From the NCBI GenBank assembly GCA_013420905.1, contig JAAXNY010000004.1, positions 558,001 through 622,000 of the forward strand: a DNA stretch of 64,000 nt, given 5' to 3'. The notes beneath the pieces were generated by a model, which saw only the letters and a program-made list of their open reading frames with translations, did not search any database and was not told the DNA's origin. Positions 22,722-31,747 of this stretch are shown piece by piece (the first letter of the stretch is position 1; each line of letters starts with the position of its first letter). The DNA comes from Collybia mongolica. Lineage: Eukaryota > Basidiomycota > Agaricomycetes > Agaricales > Clitocybaceae. The position numbers and the translations under genes are program-made.

Positions 22722-23978
22722 AATCAATCACTGAAGGGCTGGAGGCAAAGATTGATGAGCTGGCAGGGATGTTGGACCAAAGAGCTACCACCACACAATA
22801 TCAAGTAAAGAATATGGTGGCCAACATCAGACAGCTAGCAGAGAAACCCTCCAACCTTACTCAGTTGTACAGAGATGCTGTTTTAGCTATGACAATGGGC
22901 ATTCCACCTGCTCTGAAGATTGACCCAAGAATCAAAGCAAAGGAGGGTATACAAGCTAGGTAATTCATATTTGCTCTGGGGGATTGACTCAAGGAGTTCC
23001 ATCAGATGTCCCCTGAACAGATTAGAAAAAAGCTTAACTCAGCAATGGATTGTAATCACAAGGTATGTTCAGCCATTTGTTTGTGCAATAGTGATATGCT
23101 GGTGGAGACAGATGAATAAAGGAGCAGAGTGGTTGAGAGAAGAGGGAAATGAATGGAGCTTCAAGGCCACCATTGGAATCAATGGAGGCTTCAAGCCACA
23201 CTTGCATGAAGTGATAGCCTACTTCATACCAATAGGATTCAACCCAGACTCACCATCTCATATGGAAGAATTCTACAAAGGTAATGGTCTAAGAAAGGAA
23301 CACATCACAAGGATGTGTTGGGCAAAACCCCCCAGGAGATGATGCCCAGGACAGTCAATGGTGCATCTGCTTATTTCATTCATGGACCAGGACAAGGCCA
23401 ATGAGGTGATCAACCACCAGCTGAGAATCTGCAACAAGAGAATTTTGGTGGCACAAAACAGGAGGGAACCAATCCAATGCCTCAGATGTCAGGGTTGGAA
23501 TCATATAGCAATGGAATGCATCAGGTCAACCAACATATGTGGCACATGTGGAGGTGAACACAGGACATCCAACTGTGAGGAGCAGTTGGGCATATTGGGT
23601 AAGGTATGGTGCATGTCATGCAGCAATGCAGGACATGCCAGCTGGGACAGAAACTGCCCTACTTTCACCAGGAAACATGCAGCATTCAACAAACACAACC
23701 CAGACAACTTGCTACCATACTTCCCATCAAAAGAGGCTTGGACATGGGAGGTGACACCCCAGGCAGTAGTTCAACCCATAGAGGCTAGATGGGAGGAGCT
23801 AGGAAAAACCTATCCAAGGGGCCCACAAACATTAATCCAGAGTCAACTGTGTTTCAGTAAGACCCACTGCAACCCCATCACCTCCAAGCCATCAGGAAGG
23901 GCTCCATGGGACAGGTGTTCTCCCTCAGCAACAACAGGACCCATCTCAGAACAGATGGCAGCAGTTCAAAATGTCTGA
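22722..23978 (+). pseudogene. LINE ORF1 (CCHC nucleic-acid-binding), broken
   Basis: Gag-like ORF1 of the LINE. The N-terminal portion (IDELAGMLDQRATTTQYQV at about 22750-22808) is predicted helical. The middle (22960-23340) is interrupted by stops and frame changes. From 23358 a clean frame carries three zinc knuckles: CLRCQGWNHIAMEC, CGTCGGEHRTSNC and CMSCSNAGHASWDRNC. This triple-knuckle arrangement is usual in fungal Tad1/I-type LINE ORF1 proteins, which coat the element RNA. The C-terminal part is polar and low in complexity. Confidence 0.7.
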
Positions 23979-24246
23979 CCAAATCCAAGTTTGGAACCTC
24001 CCTCACCCTCTCTCCCTCCCCCCTCCTCCACCCACATCAGGGATCAATACACCCCACTCTCATTCCCCCCTCCCCATCAAGCCAACCTTCCCTTACATCC
24101 CCCACAACTCAAATTAACACTCACATGGTGCGGGTAAACAGTAGTGCAAGCCAGACCTACCCAGAAGTTGACCTATGACAGAAACACAGCCCTCAGAAGA
24201 GAAGTGATTATGGATATACCAGATTAACTTAGGGAAGTCCATTGTT

Positions 24247-24634
24247 GTGTATCATGAGTTGGTCAACAGAAAGCTGAGTAGAGACTTTGACATCATTCTG
24301 ATCCAGGAACCATACATTTCCCCCTTCATGCACTCACCAGTGTCTACAGGATTCCATCTGGTGTTCCCAGCCTCCCACAGAGATAAGGACACAGGGGTGA
24401 CAAGATTGGTAATATGGGTCAGCAAGTTGCTCAACACCTCCTCTTGGAAGGAGATCTTACTTGAAGGTAATAACAATGTGACCATTATACAAATCTTCAA
24501 AAATGGAGTAAGACTAACTATTTTTAACATATACAATGATGGGAGACACTCAAGAACTCTGAGTACACTAGATGATTTCCTGCACCAGAACCATTCAGCA
24601 ATTTGCCAGGGCATCAACAATCATCCTGTGGTGC
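24247..24634 (+). pseudogene. LINE ORF2 endonuclease domain, 3'-truncated
   Basis: The frame contains RDFDIILIQEPYISPF, matching the QEP motif of apurinic-like (exonuclease-endonuclease-phosphatase) endonucleases of LINEs, then a VTIIQIF / LTIFNIYNDGRHS block. The expected GDFN-HHP motif is only faintly visible near 24610 in shifted frame, and the gene is cut by the LTR at 24635. No reverse transcriptase follows. It could only have nicked target DNA as part of a longer ORF2. Confidence 0.7.
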
Positions 24635-25140
24635 TGTAAGGGCAACTCCGGCGGAGTGCGTGCGAACTTAGTAGAGCGGGCCGACGCTGGTGGAGGGGAT
24701 CCTAAGTTGATGTATTCACTTGTACGACATATGTACTACTCACCTGGTGGAGGGGATCCTAAGAGAATTCTCTGAGGAGCCTCCATCAGGGGGGGTGTGC
24801 TATATACCTAGTACTACATTAAATACACGTTCCCGGTGCGGTACGACGACACGTGTTGGGCTAGCGAAGGTCACGTGACCGTGCCCTTGATAGTCCGAAC
24901 AAGTGCGAAGTTCGGCGGCGAACTGCGCGCGAAGTAGAGAGTGGGGGTGCGTGTGGGCGTAGGTAATGAACGTGCGATGTAGTGAATGTAATTGAGTGAG
25001 CGCGAAGTAAGCAGAGAAATTGTATCGTAAGTCGGCGGGATGACTGAGTCGCGAATCGGCGAAGTAGAAGTCGGCGGAGTGAGATTCGGCGAAGTAAGGC
25101 TAGATCGGCGAAGTAAGGTGGAAATGGAGTTCCCCTTACA
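24635..25140 (-). repeat. 3' LTR (left copy)
   Basis: 506 bp, TGTAAGGGC...CCCCTTACA on the plus strand. Compared with the right LTR it has a 49-bp extension near 25063-25111 made of repeated GGCGAAGTA-like units, and seven substitution sites, six of which are single transitions at CpG positions. Confidence 0.95.
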
Positions 25141-25154
25141 TTACCCCCCTTCTA
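25141..25154 (-). promoter_or_regulatory. Polypurine tract of the chromovirus
   Basis: On the element strand AGAAGGGGGGTAA lies immediately before the 3' LTR and overlaps the pol stop codon TAG at 25152-25154. This is the expected plus-strand primer site for reverse transcription. Confidence 0.75.
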
Positions 25155-28100
25155 GGTTCGCATGTCTTCACGCCGGCGTTGGAACGGGATCTGTGCGAAT
25201 TGGACGCGTTGTACGAGTCGCGGTGCTCTGGGGTTGCGTCTGTAGAATTCGGCGACCAACTCGTCCGCATTCACCTTGTCGGCAGGTTCCCAGGTGTTCT
25301 GTTCGTAGCTGTAGCCCTTCCAGGCAATCAGGTACTGCAGCTTGTTCCTGTAAATCCAGCTGTCCATGATCTCCTGAACCTCATAATGTACCTCGCCGTC
25401 TATGAGAGTGGGTTCAGGGACTTTGGTGACCGTTCTACCGGGTATTGGGTCGTGCGGCGCGGGTAGGAGTTTGACAACATGGAAGACCGGGTGGATGCGC
25501 GATAGCGCCGGCGGAAGTTTGAGGCGGTAGGCGTGCGATCCAACCTTGGCTTCGATGGGGTAGGGCCCGATGTAGCGGTGAGCCAGTTTCTGTGACGGTC
25601 GAGTGATACAAATGTCGTGCGAATCCAAATACATCCGGTCTCCAACCTGGTAGTCGGGTGTTGGGTTTCGGCGGCGATTGTAGTACATCGCCATCTCGTC
25701 CTTGGCTTTGGCTAATGCGGCGCGGGCTTCCTCGAGGGTGTCCTTCATTCGGTCGCGGAATTCGTTCACGGTTTCCAGCCGGGATGGTGCAGTCTGTGGT
25801 TCGAAGCCCATGTGTGGATGTCGACCGGTGTCCAGGAAGAACGGCGAGTGCTGTGTCGAGGAGTGGACGTGGTTATTGTACTGGAATTCGGCGAGCGGTA
25901 AAAGGTCGACCCAGTTGTCCTGTCACTCGCTGACGAATAACCGGAGATACTGCTCCAGTTCCTGGTTCACTCGCTTGGTCTGTCCGTCTGTCTGTGGGTG
26001 GTACGCCGTAGACGCTGTGAGTTTAATATCAAGCATGCGATATAACTCCCTTGTGAATTCCGCCACGAACTGTACCCCTCGGTCGGAGACCATAGCCTTC
26101 GGTAAGCCGTGCAACTTCCACACATGCTGGAGGTAAAGCCTCGCCGATCCAAGCGCGGTAATTGTCGTTGTGGTTGGGATGAAGTGCGCGCGTTTACCCA
26201 CTGTGTCCACCACTACCATGATCGCATCATGCCCTTGCGACTCGGGGAGTTCCACGATGAAATCCACGCTTGCGACGTCCCAGCGACCTTCCGGAATCGG
26301 CAGCGGTTTAAGTTCGCCGCTTGGAAGTTGACGCTGAGCCTTCGTTCGGAGACAGAGGTCGCATGTCTTGCAGTATTCGCCGATGTAGCGCAACATTTGA
26401 GGCCACCAGTAATTGCGCAATACGAGTTCCAACGTCTTCCATCTTCCAGCGTGTCCCGCAATTCGCGAATCGTGATGTTGCGCAACTATACGTCTGCGAA
26501 GGTCAGCGTGTTTTGGGACGTAGATGCGATCGCGGAAATACAGCAACTCCTGCGCTTCCCTCCACTCTGCGCTCCGAACCGATTTTCCTGCGCTGCCTTC
26601 ACCACCGCTTCCTCCTGATGTCCCTCGCGATTGCCTCTCCGAATATCCCGCAGAATGTCCCTTTCCTCTCCTTCCACAACCATTCCTTCCAGCGCGCGGA
26701 TTGTGAACAACTCCGGTTTGAGGAGGACTAGATCGCAGTTATCCTCGCTTCCATCGCTGTGGTCCGCTCGGCGAGATAGCGTGTCTGGCTTACCCATACT
26801 TCGTCCGGGCTTGTGGTGCAGCGAGAAGTTGAATCAGGAGAGGTACAGTGACCACCTGGCCTGTCCCCGATTTAGCTTCTGGGACGTCCGGAAGTACTCT
26901 AGATTTTTGTGGTCTGTCCAGATCTCGAAGTCGTGTCGCGCGCCTTCAAGGAAGTGTCGCCATTCTTCGAGTGCGCGAATGATGGCGAGCATTTCCTTGT
27001 CGTGTATCTCGTAATTCCGCTCGACCGCGTTGAGGCTCTTTGACGAAAACGCGATCGGGTGCCACTTGTCGTCCTCCGGGCTGAGTTGCGAAAGTACTGC
27101 GCCGGTCGCGAAATCCGAACTATCTGCCTCCACCCTAAACGGCCGGTTGTCGTCTGCGAACATCAGTACCGGTTTAGACAACACCGCTTCCTTCAACCCT
27201 TCGAATGCCTCCTGCTCCGACTCACCCCACTTCCAAGGCATGTCTTTACCGGTGAGATCAAACAATGGCCGCGCAATATGGGAGAAGTCGCGAATGAACC
27301 GCCGATAGAAGTTCGTGAAGCCCAAGAAGGACTGCACTTGCTTCTTGTTCGTGGGCGTTGGCCATTCCGCTACTCCGGCAACCTTGACCGGGTCCATCTC
27401 CGCCTGCCCCTCCAAGATAATGAGCCCCAGATACTCGATTCGGGTCTTCTCGAATTCGCATTTGTCCAGTCGCAGGTACAGTTTATGTTCGCAGAGTCAC
27501 TGGAGAACTAACCTCGTAATTCGGCGGTGTTCGGCAAGTGTCTTTGTGTAGATTAGAATATCATCGATGTAGACACATACCACTCCTTCCATGATGAGAT
27601 CGTGGAATATCTCGTTCATCATGGTTTGGAACGTTGCCGGCGAGTTAGTGAGACCAAAGAACATTACCAGGGGCTCAAACATTCCGCGGTTTGTGCGAAA
27701 TGCAGCCTTCCACTCATCACCTTCCTTAATTCGGACGTTGTTGTATCCCCAGCGAATGTCGAATTTGGAGAAGTATTTCGCTCCCCGAAGATTGTTGACA
27801 AGGTCGGAGATGAGTGGGAGTGGGTATTTGTTCTTGATCGTCAGTGAATTGAGAACGCGGTAGTCCTGTACCGGGTGTAGCGAACCGTCCTTCTTCTTGA
27901 TAAAGAAGAACGGCGAAGCCATTGGCGATTTGGAGGGGCGGATCCGACCAGAGGCAAGGTTCTCCTCGAGGAACTTGTCCAACTCCGCTTGTTCGGCGAC
28001 TGAGAGCAGGTAGACCTTGCAGGATTTCCCTTCTGCGTCGCAGACGAGTTCGATTGCGTGGTCCCATGGTCGGCAATCTGGGAGAGCATCGAAGGATGTC

Positions 28101-29083
28101 TTGGAGAACACATCCTCAAATTCGTGGACGTGCGCCGGTGCTAGATTGAAAAACGTCTTGGGTTGCGCATTACGATCAAAGGAGTCTGCGATCTGCTGGG
28201 ACGTGTTCTTCCAGGCTTCCGTTTGGATCTTTTCCGCTAGTCGCTGCGAGATGGTTTGGGTTGTCCGAATCTCTTCCGGTGCCTTCTGAAACTGTCCTGG
28301 TTCGCCGATGTTGACCACGAAGATACGGTCGCCCTCTTCGATGCAATCTTCAAGGGCGATATCTCCTTCGTGCTCAGAGTCGGGAACCTCTCCAATTTCT
28401 GTTTCTGGTTCGGGCATGGGTCCTGCGCGACAGGCGTTGATGCGGGCCTCCAATTTACGCTTCTCCGCCTTTTCCGATTTAACCTTGTTCGCGCAGGTCC
28501 GACATTTGTCGGGACAGCGACTCATCTTCACCTCGTTGGTCTGCCAGTTGATCTCCGGGTTGTGCTCCTGCAACCAAGTGTAGCCCAGTATGAGATCCTG
28601 CTTCCCTAGGCTGGTGACCGCGAAGTGGGTGCGTTCTGAGTGACCGTTGTACCGGAGGATGAGGTCTACGATCTCCGAAATAGACCCGTTCTCGTTCGGA
28701 GTGCCGTCGACGTTGAACACCGGAATAGTGCGAACTAGCTTGCGCGAGGTCAACCTGTTCCTCCGCACGAATTCAGAATCGATGAAAAGGCCCGTTGCTC
28801 CCAAGTCTACCAAGCTGTTCGTCGCGAATGTCTCGCCTGTGTCGGTCGTCTGAAGTTCAATCTTGAGCTTCAGCGAGTGAGTGCTGGGGGTGGCGGCGAC
28901 TACGAATCGCTTGGGTAGAGCTCGTTCCCATCGGGGGAGTCTCTGGCGCGGCGGTTTAGGGACGGGGATGGTATCTTGTACGGCTTCTGTAGTAGTTTCG
29001 GGTGTTTGGGAAATTTCAATTGTATTCTCAACTTCTAAACACGCGAACCCATTTACAGATGACAGCGAGGGCATACTGTTCAC
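25152..29083 (-). pseudogene. Chromovirus pol (PR-RT-RH-IN-chromodomain), inactivated
   Basis: One decayed reading frame overlapping the gag stop by a few bases in the -1 frame. Protease: VDLGATG at 28808-28788, where the family has DSGAT, so the catalytic Ser is replaced by Leu. Reverse transcriptase: PVQDYRVLN, KYFSKFDIRWGY and the YIDD box (VYIDDILIY near 27560). RNase H: FRVEADSSDFATGAVL. Integrase: HHCC finger (HHDSRIAGH to CKTCDLC), then D in SVDFIVELP and D in VSDRGVQF; the third catalytic residue in DGQTKRVNQE is Lys (25974-25976) instead of Glu. Chromodomain: YEVQEIMDSWI to AWKGYSYEQNTWEPA. Lesions: TGA at 27497-27499, 26834-26836 and 25923-25925, and a frameshift near 26570. The protein once copied and integrated the element; now it cannot. 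Confidence 0.9.
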
Positions 29084-30246
29084 TCGCTGTCCGCTACAAA
29101 ACCCTCTTGAGTGGTTGCGAACGTTTCCCCTTCTTCCACCAGCGGTCCGACTTGTGCGTCTATCATCGCGAAGATGTGCTGCGCGAACTCATGCTGCTCC
29201 TCCATTGACATGAACCGCGTGTCGTAGCGGAGGGGGCAGTCCTTCCGGAAATGGCCCGGCTGCTTACATCGGTGGCAGGTCTCGATGTTCGTTCGAGCCC
29301 TCCGCATCGCGTCTACATCCATCGGAACCGGTGGAGGGAGAGCAGGGGGCGGCGGAGGTGGTGGTGGCGCCATCCGTTGCAGCGTTGGGGCTGAGAAGTG
29401 CGGCGGTGCGCGAAACGCCGAGGTAGTGCGTGCGGGAGGTGCGCGAGCCGCCGGTTTAGTGCTCAGGAAGGCCTCGTTGGTGAGGCGGTTTTCATCGCAC
29501 TTCATCGCCGCTACATACCACTGTTCCGGCTGATCGTCCGCTGGTTGTCCCACTGCCATCGTCGCGATCTGCGACTGAATCTCCCCGCTCAGTCCCTTCC
29601 GGTACTTCACCACAATCGTCAACCCCTCCTTGTATCCCGACTTGTCGATGAGATCCCTGAACTCATCCGTGTAGTCGTCCACCGATCGCGATCCTTGGTG
29701 GTAGCTGCTCGTTTCCAACCTCGTAATCGCCCGCTGCGCTTCGCTCTGCACGAAGAAGTTGACCGCGAAGTCGGCGCGGAATAGGGCCCATGTCGCGTAC
29801 TTCGGGTTCCCGGTAGCGGTCTGGTATCGCATGGCCCGGTCCGCAAACAGATACGCTCGGCCTTTCTTCATGAAGGTGTACACCCACCGTACCTGCGTCA
29901 CTTCATCCACGAACTGGTGTGGTACAAGATTTATATACAGTTCGCATGCGTTAATGAACGCACGCCCTCGTTCACGCGATCCGTCGAAGTCATCGGGAAG
30001 CGATGGCCGGAGTGCCGAAGGTCATCCTGAATTAACGTGGGTCGCGGGGGGAGGTGTTGATACATTATTTACAGGGGCGCTGGGTGCAGGGGTATTGACT
30101 GGGGGTGGGGGAGCCGCGGTTTGGAGCGCGATCAGCGCGTTGATGCTGTCGGTGAGCTTCTTAAGCTGCTCGGCTTGTTCCTCCACCTTCCTATTGAGAT
30201 CTCCTACGTCTCGTTCGATGTTATCAATCCTCGTTTCAGCGTCCAT
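29080..30246 (-). pseudogene. Chromovirus gag with nonsense codon
   Basis: First in-frame ATG at 30246, though the frame is open upstream to about 30401. It begins with a predicted coiled coil (IDNIERDVGDLNRKVEEQAE), then a Pro-rich linker and the capsid region (FDGSRERGRAFINACELYIN onward). The nucleocapsid zinc knuckle is CHRCKQPGHFRKDC (about 29282-29240). A TGA at 30022-30024 interrupts the frame; the sequence on both sides is in the same frame, so this is a single-base change, most simply CGA to TGA. It ends VADSE at the junction with pol. Confidence 0.85.
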
Positions 30247-30379
30247 CGGCCGGAGTAGGAGTTCCACTTCTAGTTCGGAGGAGGGTGGAGAGGGCGATTC
30301 TCGCGCGGTCTTGACGGATTCTGTATCGGAGCTGACAGTTTCTGCCGATCGGAATTTGGCAATGGCTGCGGTGAGGTCG

Positions 30380-30406
30380 CGGTCTCTGCTGGTGAGAGAA
30401 TTCTAC
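30380..30406 (-). promoter_or_regulatory. Candidate self-primed primer-binding region
   Basis: Directly inside the 5' LTR the element strand reads GTAGAATTCTCTCACCAGC. It lacks the usual TGG start complementary to a tRNA 3' end. The first part is complementary over about ten bases to AGAGAATTCT in the LTR (left copy near 24768, right copy near 30540). Tf1/sushi-type chromoviruses prime with the 5' end of their own RNA, which would fit. AGAATTCT is itself palindromic, so chance is not excluded. Confidence 0.4.
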
Positions 30407-30863
30407 TGTAAGGGCAACTCCGGCGGAGTGCGCGCGAACTTAGTAGAGCGGGCCGACGCTGGTGGAGGGGATCCTAAGTTGATGTATTCACTTGTACGAC
30501 ATATGTACTACTCACCTGGTGGAGGGGATCCTAAGAGAATTCTCTGAGGAGCCTCCATCAGGGGGGGTGTGCTATATACCTAGTACTACATTAAATACAC
30601 ATTCCCGGTGCGGTACGACGACACGCGTTGGGCTAGCGAAGGTCACGTGACCGTGCCCTTGATAGTCCGAACAAGTGTGAAGTCTGGCGGCGAACTGCGC
30701 GCGAAGTAGAGAGTGGGGGTGCGTGTGGGCGTAGGTAATGAACGTGTGATGTAGTGAATGTAATTGAGTGAGCGCGAAGTAAGCAGAGAAATTGTATCGT
30801 AAGTCGGCGGGATGACTGAGTCGCGAATCGGCGAAGTAAGGCGGAAATGGAGTTCCCCTTACA
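30407..30863 (-). repeat. 5' LTR (right copy)
   Basis: 457 bp, more than 98 percent identical to the left LTR outside the 49-bp indel. Because element transcription runs leftward, this is the promoter-bearing 5' LTR. The adjoining right flank (AGTAT) does not match the left flank. Confidence 0.95.
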
Positions 30864-30865
30864 AG

Positions 30866-31640
30866 TATCCAGATGCATGCCCTACTTCCTTGAGAGGAAA
30901 GGGACAGAAAATGCCATTGAATTGCAGGAAGTCTGGGAAGAAGAAGGAGGTTCTAACAAAGCCCATCAATCAGGCGGCCACAGATATGGCAGCCATACAT
31001 CCGGCAGCCACCGTATCCAATCCAGCGGCCATACATCCAGCAGCTACTGTACCCAATCCGGCAGCCATGGTGGGCGAGAGTTATTTCTTCCATGAAGGAA
31101 TCCCTATCAATGGTCCAAATGATGGAGAACCCCTGTACTTTATATCCAACACAACCCCCCCCATATCCTGGCACTACAGCTCCTGTAATTCAGCTTGTGG
31201 CTGTGGGTCCGGCCAATCAGGTATCTACACCTGAGGCATTGCCAGAGAACATTCCAATTGACCCTATGTTACTTGAAGCACAAGGAGGCATGGGGTCTCA
31301 GCTATCTCCTTTGGCCAGTCAGCCTCAGCCAACCTTCCTGGAACCACAGGCACAGTCAGTCAGTCAGCCTCCTTCGGCCAATGTATCCAGGGCCAACCCG
31401 CCTTGGCCACCCTTACCAGAACCACCATCACAGTCAGTCAGTCGGCCTTTGCCGGCATCAATTCTAGTCAATATACCTGAGGTGGATAAGTGTCCCACCC
31501 ATCAGCCTCATGTGATGCCTTCCAAGAAGAAATCATTGCCACGGAGGGTGATTAATTCGGATGCACTAGCCATTCAAGAGGCAATGAAATATACATCTCT
31601 GCCCAGGAGGCAAAGGCAAAAGAAAACAAGAGTAGACTGA
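30866..31640 (+). pseudogene. Repeat-borne Pro/Ser-rich ORF, truncated and frameshifted
   Basis: An open frame begins at the LTR edge (KYPDACPTSLRGKGQKMPLN), so its 5' part is missing. It includes a duplicated 12-residue unit (AAIHPAATVSNP / AAIHPAATVPNP). At a run of eight C (31155-31162) the frame changes; the continuation PPPYPGTTAPVIQLVAVGP runs in the next frame to a stop at 31640. The C-terminus is basic (PSKKKSLPRRV, RRQRQKKTRVD), perhaps nuclear. I do not recognise the protein. A one-base slip in the C run best explains the shift; an intron is less likely. It belongs to the same low-GC transposon island as the next genes. Confidence 0.45.
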
Positions 31641-31747
31641 TAGATTAAATTAGCGCCAATATGTAGTACATAACAAGATGTGGCTATCTACAGATGATAA
31701 TTCTAAACACATGCAAGATTGTTTGTACTCTGAGCCCAAGAAAAATC

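Larger units (their letters stand above)
22540..24634 (+). mobile_element. Truncated non-LTR (LINE, Tad1-like) retrotransposon
   Basis: Plus-strand remnant with a CCHC-containing ORF1 followed by the start of an endonuclease domain. The reverse transcriptase is missing: the sequence stops where the left LTR of the chromovirus begins at 24635. The far side of the chromovirus (30864 on) does not continue this element, so the 3' part was lost rather than simply interrupted. Several stops in the ORF1 N-terminal region show it was already decayed. The 5' boundary is uncertain. Confidence 0.7.
24635..30863 (-). mobile_element. Ty3/gypsy chromovirus LTR retrotransposon
   Basis: A 6229-bp element read on the minus strand. 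LTRs lie at 24635-25140 (3' LTR) and 30407-30863 (5' LTR), both starting TGTAAGGG and ending CCCTTACA. Internal order is gag with CCHC, protease, reverse transcriptase, RNase H, integrase and a C-terminal chromodomain, the hallmark of chromoviruses. The polypurine tract AGAAGGGGGGTAA abuts the 3' LTR. Flanking 5-mers GGTGC (left) and AGTAT (right) do not match, so there is no target duplication; recombination or flank loss is likely. Four nonsense codons, one frameshift and two active-site changes make it inactive. Confidence 0.95.

Noticed and set aside
25040..30547. Numerous plus-strand ORFs, some over 180 codons
   Set aside because: All are antisense to chromovirus gag or pol, whose domains are unambiguous on the minus strand.
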